Below, in pieces: positions 26,145 through 34,062 of a DNA stretch of 64,000 nt (the first letter of the stretch is position 1; every line of letters begins with the position of its first letter). Location: assembly GCA_029213265.1 (NCBI GenBank), contig JARGNG010000002.1, forward strand, positions 1 through 64,000, written 5' to 3'. The notes beneath the pieces were generated by a model. It had not been told where the DNA came from and searched no databases. It worked only from the letters and a program-made list of their open reading frames with translations. The position numbers and the translations under genes are program-made. The stretch is from Verrucomicrobiales bacterium (lineage in GTDB: Bacteria; Verrucomicrobiota; Verrucomicrobiia; Verrucomicrobiales; DEV007).

Positions 26145-27545
26145 ATGACGCCGCTCTATCGAATTATCGCGATCTATGGAGTGCTGGCGTCGACGGGCTA
26201 CGCAACCGATCCCACAGGAACGACGGATCTGCATCGCGCGGTGTATAACGACGACATCGTGGAGGCAGGTAGTCTCATCACATCGGGAGCTGATGTGAAT
26301 GCTCGGAACCGATACGGAATCTCGAGCCTTTCCCTCGCCTGTGAAAACGGAAGCGCGGAAATGGCTGCAAGGCTCCTTCAGGCCGGAGCGGATCCTAACG
26401 TGGCACGAAACGGCGGGGAAACGCCCCTGATGACAGCCGCCCGTGTCGGACGTCTTTCTGTTGTCCGGGAACTGGTGGAGGCAGGTGCGAAGGTCGATGC
26501 GACGGAGAGGAGCGAGCAGACGGCTTTGATGTGGGCCGCTGCGGAAGGGCATGCTGAGGTGTGCGACTTCCTGATCGGAGCGGGAGCGGATCCGAATCGT
26601 GCTCTGAAATCCGGATTTACCCCCCTGCTCTTTGCCGCCCGGAACGGCAAAACCGGAGCGGTGAGAGTTTTTCTCGCTCACGGGGTGGATGTGGATGCGG
26701 CTACGGAGGTAGAGCGTCCCGGAGGGAAGTCTCCCAAGTGGGGGACCTCGGCACTTCGAATTGCGGTCGAGAACGGACACTTTGAAACGGCGGTAGCGCT
26801 TTTGGAAGCGGGAGCCAATCCGAATGATCAGCGGTCTGGCTACGCACCCCTGCACGTTCTCACCTGGGTGAGAAAACCCAATCGCGGCGACGGCCCGGAC
26901 GGAATGCCTCCTCCACGTCAGTCGGGTGCGATGACGAACCTGGATTTTGCGAGGCGGCTCGTAGAGGAGTTTGGCGCAGATGTGAATCTCCCGCTGAAAA
27001 ACGGTTCCTCCGGTGGGCCGCGGTTCGGGATCAAGGGAGCAACGCCGGTGTTGCTGGCAGCGAGGAAAGCGGACCTGTCCTACCTGAAAGTTCTGGCAGA
27101 GCTGGGCGCTGATCTGAATACAACGAATCAGGACGGAACCACGCCACTGTTGGCAGTTTCCGGAGTGGGAAGCACTGCTCCGGAAGAGGAGGCTGGTGTC
27201 GAATCGGAGGCGCTTGAAACGGCAATGTGGCTCGTCAAAAAGGGAGCGAACGTGAATGCCGTCAACAAAAACGGCGAAACGACGATGCACGGAGCGGCCT
27301 ACCGGAACTGGCCGGAGATAGTTGCCTGGCTCGATGAGCAGGGAGCGCAAATTGAACAGTGGAATCAGAAGAACAAACACAAGTGGACACCGCTTTTGAT
27401 CGCGCAGGGATTTCGTCCGGGTAATTTCAAGCCATCTGTGGTGACGGAGGAGAAAATCAAAATGGTCATGAAAAAGGCTGGAGTTACGATCCCGCCGGAT
27501 CCACCCTTACCAACAACCGACAAGCCTAAAAAGTATGTGCCTTGA
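26145..27545 (+). CDS. Exported ankyrin-repeat protein
   Basis: 466 aa from ATG 26145. A TTG at 26127 that overlaps the DUF1552 stop would add MRKRIS and give the signal peptide a better positive end, so either start is possible. A hydrophobic signal (YRIIAIYGVLASTGYA) precedes at least seven ankyrin repeats, for example TDLHRAVYNDDIVEAGSLIT, GISSLSLACENGSAEMAARL and GETPLMTAARVGRLSVVREL. They continue to GETTMHGAAYRNWPEIVAWL near residue 375. A Pro-rich tail ends in PPLPTTDKPKKYVP. It would be a periplasmic binding scaffold; the location directly behind DUF1592/DUF1552 suggests it works with them, which is inference. Confidence 0.88.
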   Translation: MTPLYRIIAIYGVLASTGYATDPTGTTDLHRAVYNDDIVEAGSLITSGADVNARNRYGISSLSLACENGSAEMAARLLQAGADPNVARNGGETPLMTAARVGRLSVVRELVEAGAKVDATERSEQTALMWAAAEGHAEVCDFLIGAGADPNRALKSGFTPLLFAARNGKTGAVRVFLAHGVDVDAATEVERPGGKSPKWGTSALRIAVENGHFETAVALLEAGANPNDQRSGYAPLHVLTWVRKPNRGDGPDGMPPPRQSGAMTNLDFARRLVEEFGADVNLPLKNGSSGGPRFGIKGATPVLLAARKADLSYLKVLAELGADLNTTNQDGTTPLLAVSGVGSTAPEEEAGVESEALETAMWLVKKGANVNAVNKNGETTMHGAAYRNWPEIVAWLDEQGAQIEQWNQKNKHKWTPLLIAQGFRPGNFKPSVVTEEKIKMVMKKAGVTIPPDPPLPTTDKPKKYVP

Positions 27546-27572
27546 AAAACAACCTTTGGAGGAAACTGCGAA

Positions 27573-28583
27573 ATGAGTGACGAGAAATGGTTTTGGGAAA
27601 ATGAGGGGGAACGTCGCGGGCCGGACACGGCAGAGACGGTAATTGCCAAACTGCAGGCAGGGGAGATCGGTCAAGAAACCCTTGTGTGGCGGGAGGGAAT
27701 GACGGATTGGAAGCCTCTATCGGCGACCGAACTGGCCCCGAGCAGGGGCGCCCCGCCAGCACTTCCGCCCAAAAGTGAAGCTACGCCACCACCGCCACCA
27801 CCGGCTTCTTCTGAGTCGGCTGTTTTAACCCCTGTGGCAATGGCTCCGGAAGCTCCGATTCGTCAGGCGGTTTTGCGAAGTGATTTTCGGCCGGCGATTC
27901 GATTTTCCTTCGGTCGCGCCTGGAATCTACTCAAGGCTGACTTCTGGCCCTACGTGGGGTTCTTCACCCTGATGATGGTGCTCACGAGCATCGCCAGCCA
28001 GCTTCTCGTGCCCATCTTTTTCCTGATGTTGCCTTTGATGGTTGGCTTCAACTGGTATGTGCTGAATCGTCTACGGGGAAGGGCAGCATCCATCGACGAT
28101 CTGTTTTTCGGCTTTAAGCGCGGCTTTGGTGATCTTGCGTTGATTAACCTCGTTCTCTACGCGCCGATTATGATTATCGTAATGGTGGTTTCGTTTGCTG
28201 CCGTTTTCGGAATCGCGTTCTCAATGGAAGGCGGAAGCGGCCCCAATGAGGTGTTTGCCATTTTCGCAATCGGAGGCGGCTTGCTCGCGATGCTGATCCT
28301 GACGATCGTTTTCAGCGTGATCTATGCCGTTTCCAATTTCGCCTGCCTCCTCGTGGTTGATTGCGGATTGAAATGGAAAGAAGCGATGGGTCTCGGGTGG
28401 CAGGCCTGCAAAGGTCACATGGGAAAAATTATCGTGTTCTTTATTTTCGCCTCGTTTGTTTCCTCGCTTGGTGTGATCGCTCTTTACGTTGGGGTGCTCG
28501 TAACCGGGGCCTGGAGCATGATGGCTATGACCTACCTCTACGAGGATGCGTTTGGGGAATCAGAATCCGGACTAGGCGGCTGA
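27573..28583 (+). CDS. GYF_2 (DUF4339) domain membrane protein
   Basis: 336 aa with GGAGG 12 nt before the start codon region. Residues 5-55 match the GYF_2 domain (WFWENEGERRGPDTAETVIA, GEIGQETLVWREGMTDWKPL). A Pro-rich linker (PPALPPKSEATPPPPPPAS) follows. From about 105 there are five to six membrane helices with FSFGRAWNLLKADFWPYVGF, and WKEAMGLGWQACKGHMGKII, a pattern of DUF975/GDPD-membrane-domain-like proteins. The GYF_2 head is likely cytosolic and may bind proline-rich partners. It lies 27 nt after the ankyrin gene on the same strand and its stop abuts the stop of the convergent gene. Confidence 0.85.
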   Translation: MSDEKWFWENEGERRGPDTAETVIAKLQAGEIGQETLVWREGMTDWKPLSATELAPSRGAPPALPPKSEATPPPPPPASSESAVLTPVAMAPEAPIRQAVLRSDFRPAIRFSFGRAWNLLKADFWPYVGFFTLMMVLTSIASQLLVPIFFLMLPLMVGFNWYVLNRLRGRAASIDDLFFGFKRGFGDLALINLVLYAPIMIIVMVVSFAAVFGIAFSMEGGSGPNEVFAIFAIGGGLLAMLILTIVFSVIYAVSNFACLLVVDCGLKWKEAMGLGWQACKGHMGKIIVFFIFASFVSSLGVIALYVGVLVTGAWSMMAMTYLYEDAFGESESGLGG

Positions 28584-29522
28584 TTATTTGAGCGCCCCTT
28601 CCGGGGTTCCGTTCGTGGTGATCACGTGCACTTCGTGAGCCCGGAGCGCCGGGTGGAAGAACTCCCAGACCACTTCTTTCTCAGGAGTAATCTCAAAGAG
28701 TTTCGGCATTTTTCCGTTCTTCTGCCCGTAGCTGCAGACGATCGTATTGCCGTTGGCGAGTCTCTGGCCTCCGCAGGGATCCGCGAAGCGGCCTCCGACA
28801 TCCTCGTTGGTCACCTTCCAGGTTACCTTCCCTTCTGAATCGAATTCCACGATTTTGTTCCCGTGGGTCAGGTTGACGAGTGTGTTTCCGTTCGCGAGAC
28901 GGATTGCGGTAAAGGGCCAGTTCTCGGCTGCGCGCCCTCCGAGATCTTCCAGGTCAGTGGAGAAGGTTTTTACGATGCTTCCATCGGGAGCATATTCCTT
29001 TACGGCAAAGGCGAGCAGATGCGGGACGAGATAGTTGCCGGAAGGAAGTTTCCGCGCCATCCTCGTCTGCATGTGGGCGTTGTCCGTGTCAGGTTGGAGG
29101 GGGACTTCGACGAGGATTTTTCCTTCTTTGGAAAGTTCGAGGAGCCGAGGTTTGACTCCGCGTTCGACAACGAGAGTATTTCCGTCGGCGAGTCGAACTG
29201 CGGTTCCCAGTTCCTTGTTTTCCCTGGCGAGGGAATAGCTCCAGACTACTTTTCCATCGCGGGTGATTTCTTTCGCCTGATTCTTAACCGAAACAAGGAC
29301 GTTTCCATTCTCGAGAACGAATCCATCTCTCGCCTTGCCGGGCGTTTCCCATAGGATCGTGTCGTCTTCGCCGACGATCACGGTCTTCGTTCCGGCAACG
29401 AGAAAGGAATGCCGGATTCCGGAGGCGCTTTTTTGCGTCCCGAAGGTTTGAGATTTTGCCTCTTCACCGTTTGCCGCTAAGAGAACCAGAAAAGAAAGGG
29501 AGAGTAACCAGGAATGATTCAT
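28584..29522 (-). CDS. Exported beta-propeller protein (PQQ/arylsulfotransferase-like repeats)
   Basis: 312 aa with a signal peptide (MNHSWLLSLSFLVLLAANGEE). Repeated blades of the form V.LENGNVLVSV, AVRLADGNTLVVE, KLPSGNYLVPH, AIRLANGNTLVNL and QRLANGNTIVCS alternate with W-containing strands (DGKVVWSYS, EGKVTWKV, EKEVVWEFF). This is a six- to seven-bladed propeller resembling arylsulfotransferase and PQQ-like proteins. No catalytic residues can be assigned. It is convergent with the GYF gene with no base between the stops, and about 65 bp downstream of the helicase gene on the same strand. Confidence 0.8.
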   Translation of the reverse strand: MNHSWLLSLSFLVLLAANGEEAKSQTFGTQKSASGIRHSFLVAGTKTVIVGEDDTILWETPGKARDGFVLENGNVLVSVKNQAKEITRDGKVVWSYSLARENKELGTAVRLADGNTLVVERGVKPRLLELSKEGKILVEVPLQPDTDNAHMQTRMARKLPSGNYLVPHLLAFAVKEYAPDGSIVKTFSTDLEDLGGRAAENWPFTAIRLANGNTLVNLTHGNKIVEFDSEGKVTWKVTNEDVGGRFADPCGGQRLANGNTIVCSYGQKNGKMPKLFEITPEKEVVWEFFHPALRAHEVHVITTNGTPEGALK

Positions 29523-29587
29523 ACCGGATGTTGTAACGATCCGGGATGAATTTGGCTACCATTCTCTGAGGCCTTTTAGCGGACGGT

Positions 29588-30919
29588 CTATACCGAAGAG
29601 GCTTGACGTCCCGGACGCCGGCGGTTGCGGGAATTGCGGTTACCACCTCCACCAGAGTTTCCGCCGCGGGAATTTCCTCCCCGTGAGTTGCCACCCCTGG
29701 AATTTTGACCGCGACCGCCCTGGCCTCTTCCCCCGCGATTTCCGCCGGAACGTTTTTCATCACGGTCCCCGGGTTGAGGATCACGATGGAAGTCGTGGGT
29801 GGTATCGATCGGAACCGAAGTGCGAATGTTCTTTTCGATCTGGCGAAGGAGTCCCTGGCTCTTTTCATCGCAAAGAGAAATGGCGCGGCCTTCCGATCCG
29901 GCCCGTGCCGTTCTTCCAATTCGATGGACGTAGGAGTCAGGTTCGTTGGGGAGGTCGTAGTTGACGACCAGATCGATTCCTTTGACGTCGATGCCCCGCG
30001 CTGCGATATCGGTCGCAACAAGGATGCGGATCTTGCCACTTCGAAAATCTTCGAGAGCACGAACGCGGGCGCTTTGTGACTTGTTGCCGTGGATTGCGGC
30101 GGCCGGCATTCCCTCCTTGGTCAGGTGTTCCGAAATTCGATTCGCGACGTGTTTCATTCCGGTGAAAACGAGAGCGAGTCCAGAGCCCTGCTCCTTCAAG
30201 ATCTCTGTGAGCAGGGATCGTTTGTTGTCGCTCGCGACATGGCAAACACTCTGATCGATTTTCTCCACTGTCGTAGCGGGTGGAGTTACTTCGACATGCT
30301 TGGGGCTTCTCAGAATCGTGCCGGCCAGTTCGATGATGGAATCCGGCATCGTGGCGGAGAAAAAGAGAGACTGCCGTTGTTTCGGAAGCTCACGGATGAT
30401 TTTTTTCACATCGTGGATAAAGCCCATGTCGAGCATTCGGTCCGCTTCGTCGATGACGAAAATTTCGAGAGTGCGGAGGGAGATGTGCCCCTGGCCAATC
30501 AGGTCAAGAAGACGACCGGGGGTGGCGACGAGGATTTCAGGACCCTTCTGGAGAGCGCGGACCTGCGGGTTCTGTCCGACGCCGCCAAAGATGACTTCCG
30601 ATCGAAACGGGAGTTGTTTGCCATAGGCACCGAAGCTGTCGTGAATCTGAATGGCCAGTTCCCGTGTCGGTGCAATAACGAGGACACGGGGACTTTTGGG
30701 CTGTCGCTTGCGCTCGTTTTTGAGGAGATGCTCGAGAATGGGAAGAGCGAAGGCGGCTGTTTTTCCGGTTCCGGTCTGGGCGCAGCCCATCACGTCGTGG
30801 CCCTCGAGAACGAAGGGGATAGTTTGCTCCTGAATGGGAGAGGGTACCGTGTAGTCGCGGCTGCGAAGAGCACTCTGAATGGGTTCGCTGAGGGCGAGGG
30901 AGTCGAATGTAATAGACAT
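29588..30919 (-). CDS. DEAD-box RNA helicase (RhlE-like)
   Basis: 443 aa from the ATG at 30919; the upstream extension of the frame lacks helicase features. Motifs in order: Q motif FDSLALSEPIQSAL...PSPIQ (5-30), motif I AQTGTGKT (47-54), PTREL (84-88), TPGR (133-136), DEAD (157-160), SAT (188-190), VATDIAARGID, and HRIGRTARAG (about 341). The C-terminus after about 390 is an RGG/GGNSR-repeat tail, typical of RhlE-type proteins and likely to bind RNA. It unwinds RNA with ATP in ribosome assembly or mRNA decay. A 313-bp gap to the divergent PIG-L gene leaves room for a long leader. Confidence 0.95.
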   Translation of the reverse strand: MSITFDSLALSEPIQSALRSRDYTVPSPIQEQTIPFVLEGHDVMGCAQTGTGKTAAFALPILEHLLKNERKRQPKSPRVLVIAPTRELAIQIHDSFGAYGKQLPFRSEVIFGGVGQNPQVRALQKGPEILVATPGRLLDLIGQGHISLRTLEIFVIDEADRMLDMGFIHDVKKIIRELPKQRQSLFFSATMPDSIIELAGTILRSPKHVEVTPPATTVEKIDQSVCHVASDNKRSLLTEILKEQGSGLALVFTGMKHVANRISEHLTKEGMPAAAIHGNKSQSARVRALEDFRSGKIRILVATDIAARGIDVKGIDLVVNYDLPNEPDSYVHRIGRTARAGSEGRAISLCDEKSQGLLRQIEKNIRTSVPIDTTHDFHRDPQPGDRDEKRSGGNRGGRGQGGRGQNSRGGNSRGGNSRGGNSGGGGNRNSRNRRRPGRQASSV

Positions 30920-31232
30920 AAAAAAGTTGGGTTGGGTGGAGTGACACAGAGTTCCACGCGAAATTGCTCGCGCCGGATTGCGATCACAGTGACCCTTGCG
31001 TTCCAGCAAAGGTGGGTAGGGTCGATGAAATCAAGTGTGCCCGGACCTATCCTCACCGTAGAAATCGTGCGGGCTATTCGGGGTGCGAGAAGCCGTTAGC
31101 CCCGAAATAAGTGAGGCGATGGTCGGCTCAATCGTTGGAAATGCAAATGATTTCCGGATCGCCGCATTTGCATTCCGTTTTCGCGGAGCCCTTTTTTCTT
31201 CCCTTTCGGGGAGGAAACGAAAAGATGGTTCC
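30920..31232. other. 313-bp divergent intergenic region with inverted repeat
   Basis: This region separates the helicase gene and the PIG-L gene. The plus strand holds GGA(A)ATGCAAATG at 31137-31149 facing CATTTGCATTCC at 31165-31176. The 9-bp core ATGCAAATG/CATTTGCAT is perfect, with a 15-nt loop, and a C/T-rich run with TTTTTT lies about 15 nt beyond. This may be a hairpin in the PIG-L leader. No coding frame in the region resembles a protein. Confidence 0.45.
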
Positions 31233-32138
31233 ATGACCATTCGCTCTCGGATTCTGCCAATTTTCGCCTTCGTTTTTCTTTTTCAATCGGCTACGGCTCA
31301 AAATAAGGAAATCAAAGACACCCTCCGAATCATTGCCTTCGGTGCTCATCCGGATGATCCGGAATTTCAAATGGGCGGAACGGCCTTGAAGTGGGCAAAG
31401 TTGGGACACAAAGTGAAGCTGGTTTCCTGCACCAACGGAGACATAGGGCATTGGGAGATGTCGGGCGGCGAACTGGCAAAACGCAGAACGGCGGAAGTGC
31501 AGGAAGCGGCGAGGCGAATGGGAACCGAGGTCGAGGTTCTTGATATCCATGATGGGGAACTCCTCCATACCCTTGAGAATCGGAAAACGATCGTGCGTCT
31601 CATTCGCGAATGGAAAGCCGATCTTGTATTCTCTCATCGTCCCTACGACTACCACCCCGATCACCGAAATGTAGGTTTGTTAGTCCAGGATGCCGCCTTC
31701 ATGGTAATGGTTCCCAATTTCTGCCCCGACGTCCCGCGCCTGACAAAGAATCCGGCGTTTTTTTTCTTCCCTGACAATTTCACCAAACCTTACCCATTCA
31801 CTCCGACAGTTTCGGTGTCGATTGATGATGTCTTCGATGAAAAGGTGAATGCGCTCGATGCATTGGAATCACAGGTCTACGAGGGCGGGGCGCTGGGGAA
31901 TGCAGAGACTCGCACGAAGCGCTGGGGCGATGACCCCGTTCGGCGCGTCGAATTTCTAAAGAAGAGTTGGTCGAATCGCCATGGACGGATTGCCGATAAG
32001 CACCGTGAATCGTTGATCGAGTGGTATGGGGAAGAGAAGGGGGGGGCCGTAAAGCACGCCGAAGCATTCGAACTTTGTGAATACGGATCGAAACCCTCCA
32101 AAGATCAATTGAAGCGTCTCTTTCCCTTCTTTGACTAA
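31233..32138 (+). CDS. PIG-L family deacetylase, exported
   Basis: 301 aa from the ATG at 31233, where a signal peptide begins (MTIRSRILPIFAFVFLFQSA). The zinc-binding motif AHPDDPE is at 38-44 and the partner His motif is in HRPYDYHPDHRNVG. The family removes acetyl groups from N-acetylglucosamine-type sugars (GlcNAc-PI, mycothiol or chitooligosaccharide pathways). A secreted form suggests extracellular or periplasmic amino-sugar substrates. An endonuclease/phosphatase-family gene follows after 18 nt in the same direction. Confidence 0.9.
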   Translation: MTIRSRILPIFAFVFLFQSATAQNKEIKDTLRIIAFGAHPDDPEFQMGGTALKWAKLGHKVKLVSCTNGDIGHWEMSGGELAKRRTAEVQEAARRMGTEVEVLDIHDGELLHTLENRKTIVRLIREWKADLVFSHRPYDYHPDHRNVGLLVQDAAFMVMVPNFCPDVPRLTKNPAFFFFPDNFTKPYPFTPTVSVSIDDVFDEKVNALDALESQVYEGGALGNAETRTKRWGDDPVRRVEFLKKSWSNRHGRIADKHRESLIEWYGEEKGGAVKHAEAFELCEYGSKPSKDQLKRLFPFFD

Positions 32139-32156
32139 CCAAAATACCAAATCAGA

Positions 32157-32957
32157 ATGAAAATTCTTTTCTCTCTTTGCCTGTTTCTTCTTGGATCCCT
32201 TGCCGGGTTCTCCCAGGAGAACTCACGGGACACCCTCCGCATCCTTTGCTACAACATTCACTATGGTCAGGGAAATGACGGGGTTTACGAGCTGGAACGC
32301 CTCGCTGAGGTCATCCGGGAATCGAAGCCTGATATTGTGGCATTGCAGGAAGTGGACGTCGTTGTGGAGCGTTCCGGCAAGGTGCATCAAGCTAGGAAAC
32401 TCGGGGAATTGACGGGGATGGCAGTCCGTTACGGACCGACGCAGCACTACCAGGGGGGACTCTACGGAAACGCCGTGCTGACCAATCTGCCCATTCTCGA
32501 TGTTCTGATTCATCCTCTTCCCTATACCGAAGCCACTCCCGAAAAGACAACCTACCCGAGAGCGGCGATTGCCGTGACCGTGAAGGGGCCGGAAGGAAAT
32601 CCGGTTCGATTCATCAGTACTCACTTTCAGCACAACGTGGAGGAGGATCGGATTGAGCAGGCGAAGGCAATTAATCAGCTGTTTGCCGGAGATGAGATTC
32701 CATCCATTCTCGCCGGGGACATGAATGCGGTGCCCGGTTCCGAGCCCATCAATTTATTGGAGAAAAAGTGGATTCATGCCGGAAAAGAACCGTTTGCCCC
32801 GACGGCTCCTTCGAAAGATCCGCGCTCCCGCATTGATTACATTTTTTACCGCCCTGCTTCCAGCTTTGAAGTCATTTCGGAGAAGGTGATTGATGAGCCG
32901 ATGGCCTCAGATCATTGTCCGGTTTTTTCGGAGCTCAAGCTGCGCCCTTCGAATTAG
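32157..32957 (+). CDS. Secreted endonuclease/exonuclease/phosphatase family protein
   Basis: 266 aa with a signal peptide (MKILFSLCLFLLGSLAGFSQ). Family motifs are complete: LRILCYNIHYGQG, IVALQEVD (metal Glu), FISTHFQHN, ILAGDMNAVPGSEP, SRIDYIFY and the final ASDHCPV. The superfamily cleaves phosphodiester or phosphomonoester bonds with Mg2+, with substrates from DNA to sphingomyelin and inositol phosphates. Export argues against DNA repair. It appears cotranscribed with the PIG-L deacetylase. Confidence 0.9.
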   Translation: MKILFSLCLFLLGSLAGFSQENSRDTLRILCYNIHYGQGNDGVYELERLAEVIRESKPDIVALQEVDVVVERSGKVHQARKLGELTGMAVRYGPTQHYQGGLYGNAVLTNLPILDVLIHPLPYTEATPEKTTYPRAAIAVTVKGPEGNPVRFISTHFQHNVEEDRIEQAKAINQLFAGDEIPSILAGDMNAVPGSEPINLLEKKWIHAGKEPFAPTAPSKDPRSRIDYIFYRPASSFEVISEKVIDEPMASDHCPVFSELKLRPSN

Positions 32958-33011
32958 AGAGAGGGAGGGGTTGGAGATCTCAGAAAGAAGGGTAGGCTGG
33001 GGCCTCATTCT

Positions 33012-33206
33012 ATGAAGCTCAGACAAAATCAATTGTGGCGCAGCGGTGGCGAACACTATCGAATCGTTCGCCTCGAGCGCCTTTCGGTCGACTACAAAAC
33101 CGTCGACCTAAACGATCCTGATGGCGGGACACACCACACCGTCACCAAAAAGGAATTCTGCCGACTGATCAAGGGTGCTACCGAGGTCGAAGAAAAGGCG
33201 TCTTGA
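33012..33206 (+). CDS. Small cytosolic protein, unknown
   Basis: 64 aa, basic, with no signal peptide. The pattern RQNQLWRSGGEHYRIVRLER, DYKTVDL and TKKEFCRLIKGA suggests a small beta-barrel-like domain with a helical end. I believe similar short proteins occur in verrucomicrobia but have no named family. A 6-bp inverted repeat GAGAGG/CCTCTC lies after the stop (33218-33239), between this gene and the convergent dksA-like gene, possibly a weak shared terminator. Confidence 0.55.
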   Translation: MKLRQNQLWRSGGEHYRIVRLERLSVDYKTVDLNDPDGGTHHTVTKKEFCRLIKGATEVEEKAS

Positions 33207-33261
33207 GGTCTGCCTGAGAGAGGATTGATTTACCCTCTCGTGAAATCAGCGCGCGGTGCGA

Positions 33262-33606
33262 TCATGCCTCGTGCGCTTCCTGGCAGGGAAGGCAGAGGGA
33301 AACGCTGGGCTTTGCTTCAAGGCGCGCCGTTGGAATTTCCCCCTGGCAGCCTTCGCAAATTCCGTAAGTGCCGTTGTCGATGCGTTCGAGAGCATGTTGA
33401 ATCTTTTTCGCCAGATTAATTTCACTCTCGGTAACGGAGGCATCAACTTCGAGGTTTTCCAACTCCGCCGCGCGATCCGCACCGACGAAGTCGCGGACGG
33501 TATGGCTTTCGCCGATCTGTTTCTCGTGATCGAGATGGGCTTCCGTCAGTTCGGAAAGCTGGGCCGTAAGTTTTTTCCGAAATTCTTCGTGTGCTTCCGC
33601 TTTCAT
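33262..33606 (-). CDS. TraR/DksA-type zinc-finger protein
   Basis: 114 aa from ATG 33606 (an upstream ATG at 33615 adds three residues). The N-terminal helical part is followed by the C4 zinc finger with Cys84, Cys87, Cys105 and Cys108 (GICEGCQGEIP...SLCLPCQ). The spacing is that of the DksA/TraR family. Members bind the RNA polymerase secondary channel and tune rRNA or stress promoters; the coiled-coil tip here lacks an obvious DxxDxA motif, so true DksA function is uncertain. It lies about 20 nt behind the DUF465 gene in the same direction. Confidence 0.88.
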   Translation of the reverse strand: MKAEAHEEFRKKLTAQLSELTEAHLDHEKQIGESHTVRDFVGADRAAELENLEVDASVTESEINLAKKIQHALERIDNGTYGICEGCQGEIPTARLEAKPSVSLCLPCQEAHEA

Positions 33607-33626
33607 AAGAATCAAATAGGTGAAAA

Positions 33627-33872
33627 TCAGGCTTCCGCGTCGGAAATCATTTTGGCGATCTCATCTTTGAGGAGGAGACGCTTTTTCTTTTCCTCGGTCA
33701 GAACAGCATCTTCAGGCGTTTCGATACCTTCCTCCATGCGGTAGATCTCTTTGTCGATCTCTTCGTATTGCGCCATGAGGCGCTGAAAGTGCGCATTGTT
33801 CTCCTTTAGCTTATGAATTGCATCGAAGTGATCAGGAAACTCGCTGTGCAATGGGTGATGATTGATTGGCAT
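33627..33872 (-). CDS. YdcH/DUF465 small protein
   Basis: 81 aa from ATG 33872; four more codons upstream are possible. The sequence follows the DUF465 pattern closely: HHPLHSEFPDHFDAIHKLKE, F..LM..Y.E.DKEI.RMEEG near the middle and the KKKRLLLKDEIAKMI ending. It is a short helical hairpin found across Gram-negative bacteria, role unknown. It is upstream of the DksA-like gene, forming a two-gene unit of small cytosolic proteins. Confidence 0.85.
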   Translation of the reverse strand: MPINHHPLHSEFPDHFDAIHKLKENNAHFQRLMAQYEEIDKEIYRMEEGIETPEDAVLTEEKKKRLLLKDEIAKMISDAEA

Positions 33873-34062
33873 ATGTATACTCAATCGTTCATTCCCTCAT
33901 TGGTCGAGTCAATTCTGACCGGGGAATCTTAACTTGCGCGCTGGTTGTCAGCTTCGTGCGCATGGATTGGCGAAAACGCTCTGTCGGGGTGTTCCTCGAT
34001 TCGGGTTCCGCGCGAACACGGGAGAGACGGCAGCTTCCTGAACCCACTACAATCTGACTGTT

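Noticed and set aside
26025-27380. 451-codon minus-strand frame
   Set aside because: It is antisense to the ankyrin gene; its regular Arg/Gly pattern only mirrors the repeats.
29600-29720. Tandem-looking repeat on the minus strand
   Set aside because: It encodes the RGG-type tail of the DEAD-box helicase.
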